DNA from: Methylovirgula sp. HY1
GTDB lineage: Bacteria > Pseudomonadota > Alphaproteobacteria > Rhizobiales > Beijerinckiaceae
Length of the DNA stretch: 64,000 nucleotides
Direction of reading: 5' to 3'
NCBI RefSeq assembly: GCF_019343105.1
Contig: NZ_CP073765.1
Coordinates: forward strand, 186,001-250,000
A program made the position numbers and the translations under genes. Position 1 is the first letter of the stretch. Each line of letters opens with the position of its first letter. The notes under the pieces are model-generated. The model was not told the origin of the DNA and did no database searches. It worked only from the letters and a program-made list of their open reading frames with translations. This document shows, piece by piece, positions 48,185 through 57,350 of this stretch.

Positions 48185-48534
48185 CAGGCATGGACGCCGG
48201 CGTCTACTGCGTCGATGTATTCGAGCACGTCTTCAGCGCGTCCGCTGCGCACCAGCTGCATTGCAGTCTGGCCGGAAAAGCCCGGCAGCGGTTCGGACCG
48301 GTACCAGGCATAGGCCATTAGAGCAGAGCCGAAACGCGGTTCGACCTTGTTGACGATCTCGATCATTTCACGCAGTCGACGCTGGGTTTTGTCGGAGCGA
48401 ATGCGGTCTTTTCGCTGGACAGCGTCGCGGCCGAGTCCGGCCGTCCGGGCGACTTCCTCGCACGTCGTACGCAGGGCGGCCGCGATCTTCTGGGGTGCAA
48501 AAAAGCCGTTGTCGGCATATTGGATCAGTGCCAT
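48184..48534 (-). CDS. Xre/MbcA/ParS-type antitoxin (DUF2384)
   Basis: 116 residues. N-terminal Xre-like helix-turn-helix (PQKIAAALRTTCEEVARTAG) and C-terminal toxin-binding domain (RFGSALMAYAWYRSEPLPGF, SGRAEDVLEYIDAV). First gene of the pair, as usual. It should repress its own promoter through the palindrome at 48566-48583. Confidence 0.85.
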   Translation of the reverse strand: MALIQYADNGFFAPQKIAAALRTTCEEVARTAGLGRDAVQRKDRIRSDKTQRRLREMIEIVNKVEPRFGSALMAYAWYRSEPLPGFSGQTAMQLVRSGRAEDVLEYIDAVDAGVHA

Positions 48535-48565
48535 TTCTGATTGCCCTGGAAAACTTCACATATTA

Positions 48566-48583
48566 TGACGCTATATAGCGTCA
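48566..48583. promoter_or_regulatory. Operator palindrome of the RES/Xre operon
   Basis: TGACGCTATATAGCGTCA is a perfect 18-bp palindrome 32 bp upstream of the antitoxin start. Position and symmetry fit an autoregulatory Xre operator; the AT-rich centre may overlap the -10 box. Confidence 0.7.
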
Positions 48584-48639
48584 ATTATAGTGTTATTCAA
48601 GCGATCTAACGACGGACAGAAGTGGCCGGCGAGGCGAGG

Positions 48640-48698
48640 AAACGCGTACGCGCCTCCTCCCCGGCATAAATGCCGGGGTTCCCGCCGCGTACGCGTTT
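48640..48698. repeat. Nested palindrome, orphan IS200/IS605 end
   Basis: An inner hairpin CCCCGGCAT-AA-ATGCCGGGG (48659-48678) is framed by 13-bp arms AAACGCGTACGCG (48640) and CGCGTACGCGTTT (48686). The inner 36 bp (48654-48689) recur at 55004-55039 with one difference and resemble the hairpin at 52485-52504, so this is probably a stray end of the same element. Confidence 0.6.
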
Positions 48699-48737
48699 GG
48701 ATGGAAATGGACGCGCATGAGCCTGATTCAGTGCGGC

Positions 48738-50041
48738 CTATTGGCTCTTGCGGGCGTTTGCGACATCGCTTGGCGTGATCGCGGCGGTCTTGCCACCAAA
48801 ATGCCGGATCACATAATTGCTGAGCGCCGCGATCTCGGTGTTGGAATAGGCTTGGCCAAAGCTCGGCATGTCAGCGCTGCCCAAAGAGGTCGTGAGGCTC
48901 GTGCCGTTAAGCACGGCGGCCATGAGATTGGTGCCTTGCGGATCGTTGACGCTGTGGCTGCCCAGAAGATCGGCATCCTTGGTTTGCAATCCTCGCCCGT
49001 TGAAGCCATGACAGCTCGCGCAAGCGTCTTGGAAGATGTGCAGACCGAGCGCGAGCTTGGGGTTTTCCTGCGGCGCCGATGCATAGGCACTCGACGCTTT
49101 GGCAGCGGGCGGATCGGTCGCGATCACCGCTCGCGCGCCGGCCTGTTGCGGCGGGACGCTCCTGAGATAGGCGACGATGGCCTGGATGTCTTGAGATGTG
49201 AGATGACGCAGGCTGTGTTCTACCGCCTCCGCCATTGTGCCCCCGGCCGAGCCGCGGCCCGGCGCATGTCCGCTCGCCAGATAGTCGACGATTTGCGCAT
49301 CCGACCAATTGCCGAGTCCGGCCTTGCGATCCGACGAAATATTATAGGCCTTCCAGCCCTGCGTGGTCGCGCCGGCGAATTTGCGGCTCTTATCCAAGCC
49401 ATAGAGGAGGTTGCGTGGCGTATGGCATTCGCCGCAATGGCCGAGCGCTTCGACGAGATAATTGCCGCGGTTCCATTGCGGCGATTGCGATGGATCTGGT
49501 TTAAACTTACGTCCCGGCACGAACAGCAGCCGCCAAGCGCGCAGCAGATAAGTCTGATTGAAGGGGAATTTCACCGCGTTCTTCGGCGTAGGGGCATGAA
49601 CCGGCGGAAGGCTGAAGAGAAATGCTTTGATCGCCAGCACATCGTCTGTGCGCATCAGTGCGTAAGCGGCGTAGGGAAAGGCGGGATAGAGCATATGGCC
49701 GCTCTTGCTCACCCCGCGATGCATGGCGCGGACGAAATCCGCATCGCTCCACGTACCGATTCCCGTCTCTTTGTCCGGCGTGATGTTGGGTGCGTAGATC
49801 GTTCCGAAGGGCAGTTTGAAGGCGACGCCGCCGACATAGTCGCGCCCAGGCCCCGGCATGTGGCAGGTGACGCATCGGCGGCGCGCGCCAGATAGGCGCC
49901 GCGCGCGACGAGCGCCTGGCCTTTCGGCGCGGTGCTCGAGAGAGCCACCTCATGCTCGGGCTCGGGAAGAAAGAAGAAGGCCGCCGCCGCTGCCGCGACA
50001 AGCAAGACAAGCACGAGAAGAACCTGCAGGCCTCTTCTCAT
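48738..50041 (-). pseudogene. Triheme membrane cytochrome c of the Ior operon, frameshifted
   Basis: N-terminal signal/anchor MRRGLQVLLVLVLLVAAAAA begins at 50041. One base is missing near 49873, so RAADASPAT is read instead of a heme motif; the CVTCH motif is present only in the next frame, which then continues to 48738 with CGECH and CASCH. Restored, it is a ~430-residue three-heme cytochrome like the subunit that takes electrons from molybdenum hydroxylases or quinoprotein dehydrogenases in the periplasm. It overlaps iorB by four bases. The defect should be confirmed by resequencing. Confidence 0.8.
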
Positions 50042-52383
50042 AGGCCGGCTCGCAAGAAGAGGGAGGGGGAATCGGCCAGTTCTTCTTTTGGCGCGGGAGC
50101 GACGGGTACCGATTGCGACAGCGTCGTGCGATCGGCGTGAGGATTCTGCAAAGCGTTCGTATCGAATGGGTAGCGCCGCAGCCGTTTGCCGGTCGCCGCG
50201 AAAATCGCATTGCCGAGCGCCGGCATGGCGGCGACGGTCCCCGTCTCGCCGACGCCGCCGGGGGCTTCCCGGCTCGTGACGACACGTACTTCGACCGGTG
50301 GCGTATCGTTCATGCGCATCATTCGATAATCGTTGAAATTGTTCTGCTCCACGCGTCCATTGCGAAGCGTGATCTTATTGAAGAGCGCGGCGGTCAGGCC
50401 GAAGATCATGCCGCCTTCCATTTGCGCCTGTATGCCATCCGGATTGACGCATTGACCGCAATCGATAACGCCGACGATCCGCTTCAGCGCAATCTCTCCC
50501 GTCGGTGCGACGGAAATCTCGACGACGGAGGCGACATAGCTCGCAAAAGAATTATGCAGCGCGATGCCGCGTCCTGCGCCTTGCGGCAGTGGCTTGCCCC
50601 AATCGGCCATTTCGGCGGCGATCTTCAGCACATTGGCGGCGCGTGGGTCCTGCTTCAATAAAGCGAGGCGGTATTCGACAGGATCGCGGCCCGCTGCATG
50701 CGCGAGCTCGTCCATGAAGGATTCGACGACGAACACATTATGCGTCGGCCCGACACCGCGCCACCAGCTGATCGGAATCGGCGGATCGGCGCGCACCCAA
50801 TCGACATGAATGGCTGGCAGATCGTAGGGGAGTTCGGCCGCGCCTTCGACGGCATCGGTGTCGAGTTGCCCTTGCGCGAGGCCTTGCGGCAAATAGCGGC
50901 CCATCACCGAACCTCCGGTGATGTGATCGATCCACGCAATCGGCAGACCATCCGGGCCTGTCGCTGCCGAGATGCGATCGTAATAAGCCGGCCGATAGAG
51001 ATCCTGGTGAATATCCTCTTGCCGCGTCCAGATGATCTTGACGGGGTAGCTCACCTGTTTGGCGATCGCCACGGCCTGACCCACATATTCGGCCGTGAGC
51101 CGGCGCCCGAAGCCGCCGCCGATCAGATAGTTATGCACGATCACTTTGTCGGGCCTCAGGCCGCTCATCTTCGCGGCGATGTTTTGGGCGCGTGTCGGTA
51201 CTTGCGTGCCGACCCAGACCTCGCAGGCATCGGGGCGGACATGCACCGTCACATTGATCGGCTCCATGGTCGCATGGGCGAGAAAGGGAAGCTGATAGAC
51301 GGCTTCGAGCTTTTTCGTTGCCCGTTCGAAGGCGCCGCTCACATCGCCTTGATTGCGCGCCAAGACCGGCTTGCCATGCTCCGACGCGGCCTTGAGCGCA
51401 TTTTCGAGAATTTCCGTCGTAAGGTCGCGATTGGGACCATCGTCCCAGCGAATGCGCAGCGCCCGTAGGCCTTGCTGCGCGGCCCAGAAATGATCGCCGA
51501 TGACGCAGACGGCATCGGCGAGCCGCACCACGTCGCGCACCCCGGGGATCGCGCGCGCGGATCTGTCGTCGAAATCGATCAGCCGGCCGCCAAGGGTCGG
51601 ACAGGCCATGACAGTTCCGATCTTCATGCCTGGCGGTGCGACGTCGATACCGAACTGCGCCGTGCCATTGACTTTGCTCGGCCCTTCGATACGCGGCAAC
51701 GGCTTGCCGATCAGTTCGAATTGATCGGGACTCTTCAGCGTGATTTGCTTTGGCACGGGCTGGCGAAAGGCGGCCTCGCCCAAATCGGGATAGGCCAGGG
51801 TTCGCCCGGTCGGGCGATGCGTCACCACGGCGCGCTTGGCGAAACATTCCGACGTGGGGACATTCCACTGCGCCGCGGCCGCCCCGATCAACATCGTGCG
51901 CGCGACGGCGCCGGCTTGGCGCAGCGGAACCCAGGCGCCGCGCACCGAGGTCGATCCGCCCGTCGACTGCGATTTCAAAATGGGCTGAGTATAGAGGTCT
52001 TCATTCGGCGGCGCCGGGATGACGCGGAGCTGATCGAGGCCAACCTCGAGCTCCTCGGCGATCAGCATCGCTTCCGCTGTATAGACCTCCTGTCCCATCT
52101 CGACATTGGGGATGATCAAGACGATCCCATCCGGCTTCGAAATACGGATGAAGCCGGCGGGCTTGAACCCGTCATAGCCTTTATGGCTGCCGGGCGTCGT
52201 CTCGCTTTGAATTTTCTTCAGGCTCGGCTCTTCGCCTTGGCTTTTGGCATGCGCTTTCGCAGCGAGCGGCGAAGCCGCGAAGGACAGCAGAAATCCGCCG
52301 CATGATGTAACGAGCTGTCGGCGCGACAGAGGCGCGAGCGCGGCAGGGTCGATGAGCCGGATGACTGAATCTCGTCGTGTCAT
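50038..52383 (-). CDS. iorB: Molybdenum hydroxylase large subunit (isoquinoline 1-oxidoreductase beta-like)
   Basis: 781 residues from the ATG at 52383; codons further upstream lie in iorA. A Tat signal is present (LSRRQLVTSCGGFLLSFAAS). Molybdopterin-binding motifs include IGGGFGRR and the catalytic glutamate in GGVGETGTVAAMPALGNAIF. In the family the subunit hydroxylates aromatic N-heterocycles or oxidises aldehydes, with IorA passing electrons to cytochrome c. The gene is intact, but both partners are broken, so the enzyme is probably non-functional here. Confidence 0.9.
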   Translation of the reverse strand: MTRRDSVIRLIDPAALAPLSRRQLVTSCGGFLLSFAASPLAAKAHAKSQGEEPSLKKIQSETTPGSHKGYDGFKPAGFIRISKPDGIVLIIPNVEMGQEVYTAEAMLIAEELEVGLDQLRVIPAPPNEDLYTQPILKSQSTGGSTSVRGAWVPLRQAGAVARTMLIGAAAAQWNVPTSECFAKRAVVTHRPTGRTLAYPDLGEAAFRQPVPKQITLKSPDQFELIGKPLPRIEGPSKVNGTAQFGIDVAPPGMKIGTVMACPTLGGRLIDFDDRSARAIPGVRDVVRLADAVCVIGDHFWAAQQGLRALRIRWDDGPNRDLTTEILENALKAASEHGKPVLARNQGDVSGAFERATKKLEAVYQLPFLAHATMEPINVTVHVRPDACEVWVGTQVPTRAQNIAAKMSGLRPDKVIVHNYLIGGGFGRRLTAEYVGQAVAIAKQVSYPVKIIWTRQEDIHQDLYRPAYYDRISAATGPDGLPIAWIDHITGGSVMGRYLPQGLAQGQLDTDAVEGAAELPYDLPAIHVDWVRADPPIPISWWRGVGPTHNVFVVESFMDELAHAAGRDPVEYRLALLKQDPRAANVLKIAAEMADWGKPLPQGAGRGIALHNSFASYVASVVEISVAPTGEIALKRIVGVIDCGQCVNPDGIQAQMEGGMIFGLTAALFNKITLRNGRVEQNNFNDYRMMRMNDTPPVEVRVVTSREAPGGVGETGTVAAMPALGNAIFAATGKRLRRYPFDTNALQNPHADRTTLSQSVPVAPAPKEELADSPSLFLRAGL

Positions 52384-52396
52384 CGGTGCGGCTCGC

Positions 52397-52475
52397 TCAA
52401 CCTTCGGACGCGGCGGCTTGCTTGATCGCAGCGCGGATGCGCGGATAAGTGCCACAGCGACAAATATTGCCGGAC
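52397..52475 (-). pseudogene. iorA: iorA 3' fragment
   Basis: Encodes SGNICRCGTYPRIRAAIKQA to the stop, with the last two cysteines of the second [2Fe-2S] cluster. The rest of the gene lies 2.5 kb away at 55040-55431. Confidence 0.85.
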
Positions 52476-52484
52476 GTGACAACT

Positions 52485-52504
52485 CCCCGGCCTAAAGGCC
52501 GGGG
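52485..52504. repeat. Right-end hairpin of the tnpB element in iorA
   Basis: CCCCGGCCT-AA-AGGCCGGGG, a perfect 9-bp stem next to the tnpB 3' end. It is likely part of the omega RNA scaffold and the transposition end. Confidence 0.75.
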
Positions 52505-52517
52505 CTTCTCAGAACAG

Positions 52518-53669
52518 CTACGCGGCAACCCGCCGGCTTGAGTTCTGACGGCCGTGCCCCGGCCGGAGTCCGAAAGCCCTGAAATGCACGACCATAGCCG
52601 CCGCAACGTCTCTATCGAGATCACAACCGCATTCGCAGCGGTGGCGACGCTCAGCGAGCGTCTTTGGCTTGATCGTTCCACAATCCGGGCAGGTTTGGGA
52701 TGTGCCGCGCGGATCGACTTTGACGATCGTTCCACCGGCTCTTGCAGCCTTGTAGTCGAGCATCGAAGCGAGTTGCGCCCACGCGGCGTCATTGACGTCC
52801 TTGGCAAGCATGCCGCGCGCCAAGCCTTTGACGTTTAAATCCTCTATTCCGATCCCAGCGAAGCGCGCCGTCAGATTGGCGGAGAGTTTATGCAGGGTGT
52901 CGGCCCGCTTGCGCGCGATCTTTGCGCTGTAAGCGGCAAGGCGAGCGCGAGCTTTGACTCGCCGCCGCGATCCATGTTTGCAGCGGGCCAGCGCGCGCTG
53001 GCGTTTGCGTAAGCCCTTGGCGGCCCGGCGCGTCCAGTTAGGCCTTTCGATCGTCTCGCCGGTCGAAAGGGCAACGAGTGAGGATAGACCGAGATCGATC
53101 CCAGCCGTTTCACCATCAAGGCGTTCCGCCTCGGCCACCTCGATATGGAAGACGACAAACCATTTGTCGTTTTGCCGTGTGAGGATCGCGCTTTTGGCCT
53201 CGCCGGAAAGCTTCCGGTGCCATTTGACTTTGATGTCGCCAGGAACGCCGACGATGCCCAAGCGATTGGCGATGCGATTGGCGATGCGATCGTTCTTGCG
53301 CAGGGTCAGGCCATCTCCGACGCGAAATTCTGCGGCATGATAGCGAGCCCTGGCGCGAAAACGTGGAAATCCTGGCGTTTCTCCGCGCCGGATGCGGGCG
53401 AAGAAGGCTTTGAATGTCTTGTCGATGCGGCGCAGGACCTGCTGCTCGGCGGTGAATGACCAGCGCTCCAGGCCTTCGCCGGCGGCACGCACGGTCTTTA
53501 ATTCGGAGGCCTGTGCCTTGTAGCTCAGAGATATGCCGCGCATGCGGAATGCGGCGATGCGCTGCTCAAGGCCGGCGTTATAGAGCTTGCAGAAGTCGCG
53601 CAGCATTTGATCGAGTGCTTTACGTTGCGCAAGACTCGGATACAGCCGGAATTTGTAAGCGAGGATCAA
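52518..53669 (-). CDS. tnpB: TnpB RNA-guided nuclease (IS605 OrfB), intact copy
   Basis: 383 residues, MILAYKFRLYPSLAQRKALD start. RuvC I AGIDLGLSSLVALS, RuvC II IGIEDLNVKGLARG, zinc finger CPDCGTI...CECGC, RuvC III DLDRDVAAAMV: all catalytic residues are in one frame. A short triplicated word (ggcgatgcgatt) gives RIANRIANRLG near residue 130. It is the only full-length TnpB of the four in the window. The family cuts DNA guided by the omega RNA transcribed from the element end. Confidence 0.9.
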   Translation of the reverse strand: MILAYKFRLYPSLAQRKALDQMLRDFCKLYNAGLEQRIAAFRMRGISLSYKAQASELKTVRAAGEGLERWSFTAEQQVLRRIDKTFKAFFARIRRGETPGFPRFRARARYHAAEFRVGDGLTLRKNDRIANRIANRLGIVGVPGDIKVKWHRKLSGEAKSAILTRQNDKWFVVFHIEVAEAERLDGETAGIDLGLSSLVALSTGETIERPNWTRRAAKGLRKRQRALARCKHGSRRRVKARARLAAYSAKIARKRADTLHKLSANLTARFAGIGIEDLNVKGLARGMLAKDVNDAAWAQLASMLDYKAARAGGTIVKVDPRGTSQTCPDCGTIKPKTLAERRHRCECGCDLDRDVAAAMVVHFRAFGLRPGHGRQNSSRRVAA

Positions 53670-53750
53670 AACGCTTTCTCAAGAGTCTGCTGCGGCCGTG
53701 GATGTTCGCTATTTGTACTCTAACATCTTCAACTTAGCAAGTGAGCGCGG

Positions 53751-55002
53751 CAGGGCAATCGGGTGAAGGAAGTGCGTGACAAGGGGCTGAAGTACTGAAT
53801 CTGTCGGTATCCGCTGATTCGATGAGCGGAGTGAACGATGGATTGTGGGGGCGCGAGGACGGTCGCGGATTTTGAGACGACTGTTTTTCTGAGGTACTTC
53901 AAAGCCTTGCCGGATCCCAGGCAGCGGGGGAAGGTTGTCTACCGGCTCGACGAGGTTCTGTTGCTGGCTTTGCTGGCGACATTGGCGGGCGCGGAGGGTT
54001 TCACCGACATCGCACGGTTTGGTCACAAGAAGCTGGCGCTCCTGCGCCGCTTTCTGCCTTTCGTCGATAGCACGCCGAGCCACGACCACCTTGGCGATAT
54101 TTTCGCTTCTCTCGACGCCGAGGCTTTCCGAGCCTGCTTCGTCACTTGGGTCGGCGCGCTGACCAAGGCGCCGCTCGACGTGATCGCCATCGACGGCAAG
54201 ACTTCGCGACGTTCCGGTCGCAAGGCCGGCAAGGATATGATCCACATGGTGTCCGCCTTCGCGGCGCGCCAGCGTCTCGTGCTGGCGCAGACCAAGGTGA
54301 ACGAGAAGTCGAACGAGATCGTCGCCATTCCCGCCCTCCTCGACATGCTGTCGATCGAGGGCGCGATCGTCACCATCGACGCCATGGGCTGCCAGCGCGA
54401 CATCGCGCAAAAGATCATCGACAAGAAAGCCGACTATGTGCTGGCTCTGAAGGGCAATCAGGGTACGTTGCGCGACGACGTCGAATTGTTCGTAAACGAG
54501 CAGAAAACAAAGGGTTTCGCCGATACGACAATCAGCGTCGATAAAACCGTCGACGCCGATCACGGTCGGATCGAAACCCGAACCGTCACCGTCGTCCACG
54601 ACGTCGCTTGGCTGCAAGAACGACATCAATAGCCGGGCCTGAAAGCTGTCGTCGTCATCGATTCCCTACGCGAGATCGGACCCAAGACCGAACGCGAAAC
54701 CCGCTTCTACCTGACCTCTTCGCAACTGCGCGCCGACAATCTCGGCGCTATCGTGCGCGATCATTGGGCTATCGAAAATGGTCTGCACTGGGTCATGGAT
54801 ATGACGTTCCGCGACGATGAATGCCGCATCCGAACCGAAAATGCCCCCGAGAACTTCGTCACCCTCAAGCACATGGCCCTCAATCTCGCCCGACGGAAAA
54901 AAGGCAACGATTCCGTTCGCCTCACACTCAAAACCGCGGCTTGGGATGACGAATACCTCGCCAAACTCATCGCCGCCTAATTTCCTTCACCCGATTCCCC
55001 TG
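53751..55002 (+). mobile_element. ISAs1 family element
   Basis: Inverted ends CAGGGCAATCGGGTGAAGGA (53751) and its complement with one mismatch ending at 55002. No flanking target duplication was found. It sits between the tnpB start and the second hairpin of the host IS200/IS605 element. Confidence 0.82.
53838..54980 (+). pseudogene. ISAs1 DDE transposase with an internal stop
   Basis: 380 codons in one frame, interrupted only by TAG at 54630-54632 (WLQERHQ*PGLKAVVV, where Trp is expected: TGG to TAG). DDE residues lie in VIAIDGKTSRRSG, TIDAMGCQRDIAQ and WAIENGLHWVMDMTF. A single nonsense change inactivates an otherwise complete gene. Confidence 0.88.
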
Positions 55003-55039
55003 GCTCCTCCCCGGCATGAATGCCGGGGTTCCCGCCGCG

Positions 55040-55431
55040 CACGTGTTCCTGATGGCGGCGTCGATCTCCGCATCGCCCGGATGCGGGTTGCGGGTGAGCA
55101 AAGCGGCAGCCGACATGATCTGTCCCGATTGGCAATAGCCGCATTGGACGACATTCAGCGACAGCCAGGCGGTTTGCACGCGCTTGCCTGCCGTCGTATG
55201 GCCGATCGCTTCTATCGTCGTCACGACGCGGCGGCCGATCGCGCCGATGGGCAGGACGCAAGATCTGACGGGTTTGCCGTCGAGATGGACCGTGCAGGCG
55301 CCGCATTGAGCGATGCCGCAGCCGAATTTCGTGCCGTACAACCCGATGATGTCGCGCAAGACCCAAAGCAGCGGCATGTCGGGGGGCAAGTCGATGGCGT
55401 GAGCTTCCCCGTTGACCGTGAGGTGTTGCAT
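55040..55431 (-). pseudogene. iorA: iorA 5' part (isoquinoline 1-oxidoreductase alpha-like)
   Basis: [2Fe-2S] subunit. It retains [17 protein letters not shown] (plant-ferredoxin cluster) and [18 protein letters not shown] (first half of the second cluster), ending at DAAIRNT where the element begins. Joining it to 52397-52475 restores a normal ~155-residue protein. It was first of the iorA-iorB-cytochrome operon. Confidence 0.88.
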
Positions 55432-55452
55432 GCAAGAGCCCCCATCTCACCT

Positions 55453-55570
55453 TCTAGATCACGATGATTTTGGATTGAATCAATCCAAAATCATAAACGT
55501 GATCGATTCTAAAAGCTTAGAGCGGGATGCGAACGGAAAACCGCTCACACTTTTTCTCATCCTGCTCTAA
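55453..55570. repeat. Dispersed-type palindromic repeat upstream of iorA
   Basis: The first half has a perfect 15-bp-arm palindrome at 55464-55494 (ATGATTTTGGATTG and its complement), framed by TAGATCACG and CGTGATC. The second half (55518-55570) has TTAGAGCGGGATG / CATCCTGCTCTAA arms around an accgctc core. It resembles the small mobile palindromes scattered in alphaproteobacterial genomes and may also act on the iorA promoter. IS5 inserted at its TAA end. Confidence 0.6.
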
Positions 55571-56502
55571 GAGCCCGACTCGAAATTACGTGGGTTGAGG
55601 AGAGAGCCTTGCCAGCCTGCGCATGAGCAGGAAGGCGAGAGCGATGAGGAGCCAAGCCAGTGACGATTCGATGGTCGCCTCGAAGTCCTTGGCGAGGCGG
55701 CGCGCTCGGTTGATCCAGCCTAGCGTCCTCTCGACCACCCAGCGCTTCGGCAGCACGACGAACCCCGCGACGCGCTTGTCCGAGCGCTCGACGACGGTGA
55801 TGGAGATTCGACTGGCTTCATAGGCGGCTCGTTGGGCTTCGTCGCCTTTGTAGCCGCCGTCGACGAAGCACATGCTTACAAAAGGGCTTTTGCGATGAAC
55901 CTCGCCGAGTATAGGGGCGAGCGCGTCGCGGTCCTGGACAGCGGCGGGCGTGACCTGACTTTCGATCGGCAATCCGAGCATATCGACCGCAATATGCCGT
56001 TTGCGTCCCTTGACCTTTTTGCCGGCGTCGAAGCCGCGCGGCCCGCCGGCCTCGGTTGTTTTCACCGATTGGCTGTCGACGATGACCGCGGTAGGCGAGG
56101 CTTCCCGGCCTTCGCTCTCGCGGGCGTTCATGACCAGAATGCAGACGATCTGCGTCCAAAGACCGTTGTCGCGCCACGCGTAGAAGTGGTTCTGCACCGT
56201 GGTGAAAGGCGGGAAATCCTTGGGCAGAAGCCGCCACGGGCAACCGCAGCGGATCAAATAGAACATGGCGTTCAGTATCTCGCGCGGATCGGTTGGCTTC
56301 CGACCTCGCCGCTTGGGCCGCGGCAGAAGCGGAGCAATCAATTCAAATTCCTCGTCAGACATGTCACTTGAATAACGTGCGCGGATCACATCATACTTCA
56401 GTCGATCGGCCTCGTTCCACGGCATCGCGAATCCCTCGGGGTTGTAGCAAACCCAGGGAATCAAACGCCACGGGGCCGATCAACCATTTTCAGGTCGGGC
56501 TC
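55571..56502 (-). mobile_element. IS5 family element
   Basis: Ends GAGCCCGAC (55571) and GTCGGGCTC (to 56502) with TAA on both sides as target duplication. Confidence 0.85.
55586..56425 (-). CDS. IS5 family transposase
   Basis: 279 residues from MPWNEADRLKYDVIRARYSS; an upstream ATG at 56464 adds 13. DDE core: AVIVDSQSVKTTEAGG (Asp), CFVDGGYKGDEAQ (Asp), RWVVERTLGWINRARRLAKD (Glu). Intact in a single frame. Confidence 0.9.
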   Translation of the reverse strand: MPWNEADRLKYDVIRARYSSDMSDEEFELIAPLLPRPKRRGRKPTDPREILNAMFYLIRCGCPWRLLPKDFPPFTTVQNHFYAWRDNGLWTQIVCILVMNARESEGREASPTAVIVDSQSVKTTEAGGPRGFDAGKKVKGRKRHIAVDMLGLPIESQVTPAAVQDRDALAPILGEVHRKSPFVSMCFVDGGYKGDEAQRAAYEASRISITVVERSDKRVAGFVVLPKRWVVERTLGWINRARRLAKDFEATIESSLAWLLIALAFLLMRRLARLSPQPT

Positions 56503-56656
56503 TAAGCGAGCGGCGGGAGAACAAGCCGCTGCGGCAAGAGTTCCGGGATATTTTGCGAAAGTGAGGAATATGCTCCAGCGCCGCCTCTCAAAACGCCGCG
56601 CAAAGGCTCGGGCTGGAGCAGTTCCTATTGGAGCCGTTGCGAGCCTGCCCGCATGC

Positions 56657-57168
56657 TCACCAGACTTTTTGGATGACGCCGGTGCCGGAATAGATCTCTG
56701 TGGTGGAGGAAAATTCGCCGGCGAATTTGCCGAGCACGGACCAGCCGCCGGCGAGCCTATATTCGAGGCCGGCGGTGACCAGCGCGTCATTGGCGGCGGG
56801 CTTGGCGGTCAATTCCTGGAAGAAGGCGGTCGTCATGGCCTCATTGTTGAAGTCATGCGCATAGGCAAAGCGCGAATAGAGTTTTAGTGCTTGATCCGCG
56901 AGATAAGGTTGTGCCCGTGGTCTTGTTGCCGATCTGAATGCCGACACCCGCCGACATCGAGATCGTGCCGGAATTGCTGATCCCGCCGAGAAAGGTCGAG
57001 ATGCTGGCCAGATAAATTCCGTGGCTGTCGGCCTCGATCGTGCCGCCGCCGCCATTCGCGCAGGCCGCGAACGCAGCAGGCGCGCCGCCGCCGAATCAGC
57101 AGCGCGGCGAGCGAACAGGACGCCAGCAGGTTGCGCCGGCCGCGGCTATGCGATGGTGGATCGGACAT
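56657..57168 (-). pseudogene. Autotransporter remnant
   Basis: Begins as a signal region (MSDPPSHSRGRRNLLASCSL), shifts frame to GGGGTIEADSHGIYL and ISNSGTISMSAGVGIQIGN (passenger repeat style), then shifts again into the last ~75 residues of a beta-barrel (YSRFAYAHDFNNEAMTTAFF ... VIQKVW) ending in aromatic Trp. Most of the passenger and barrel is deleted. Confidence 0.65.
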
Positions 57169-57350
57169 ACGCCCCCAAGCCAGACGCTGCCGTCGGCCAT
57201 TCCTTTCCGTGAGAAATCCCGGGAAGTGCATTCGGAGTTCACGGTTTTAAAAAAATCATGAAATCAAGCTTTTGGCCGCACAAAGCCCAAAGGTCCGCAA
57301 TATGTGAATCTTGCCGCGTGTTAACTTTTACGGGGTGTGGCGGAAAGGCG

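Larger units (their letters stand above)
52476..55039 (-). mobile_element. IS200/IS605-type element (tnpB only) carrying an ISAs1 copy, inserted in iorA
   Basis: One hairpin end at 52485-52504 and the matching end at 55004-55039 enclose tnpB and ISAs1. The junctions with iorA are ggacgtgac and cacgtgttc. No tnpA is present, so movement would need a Y1 transposase in trans. Confidence 0.7.

Noticed and set aside
48717-49895. 392-codon plus-strand ORF
   Set aside because: Antisense shadow of the cytochrome c gene, whose heme motifs lie on the other strand.
51472-52305. 277-codon plus-strand ORF
   Set aside because: Antisense to iorB, which carries the clear Tat signal and molybdopterin motifs.
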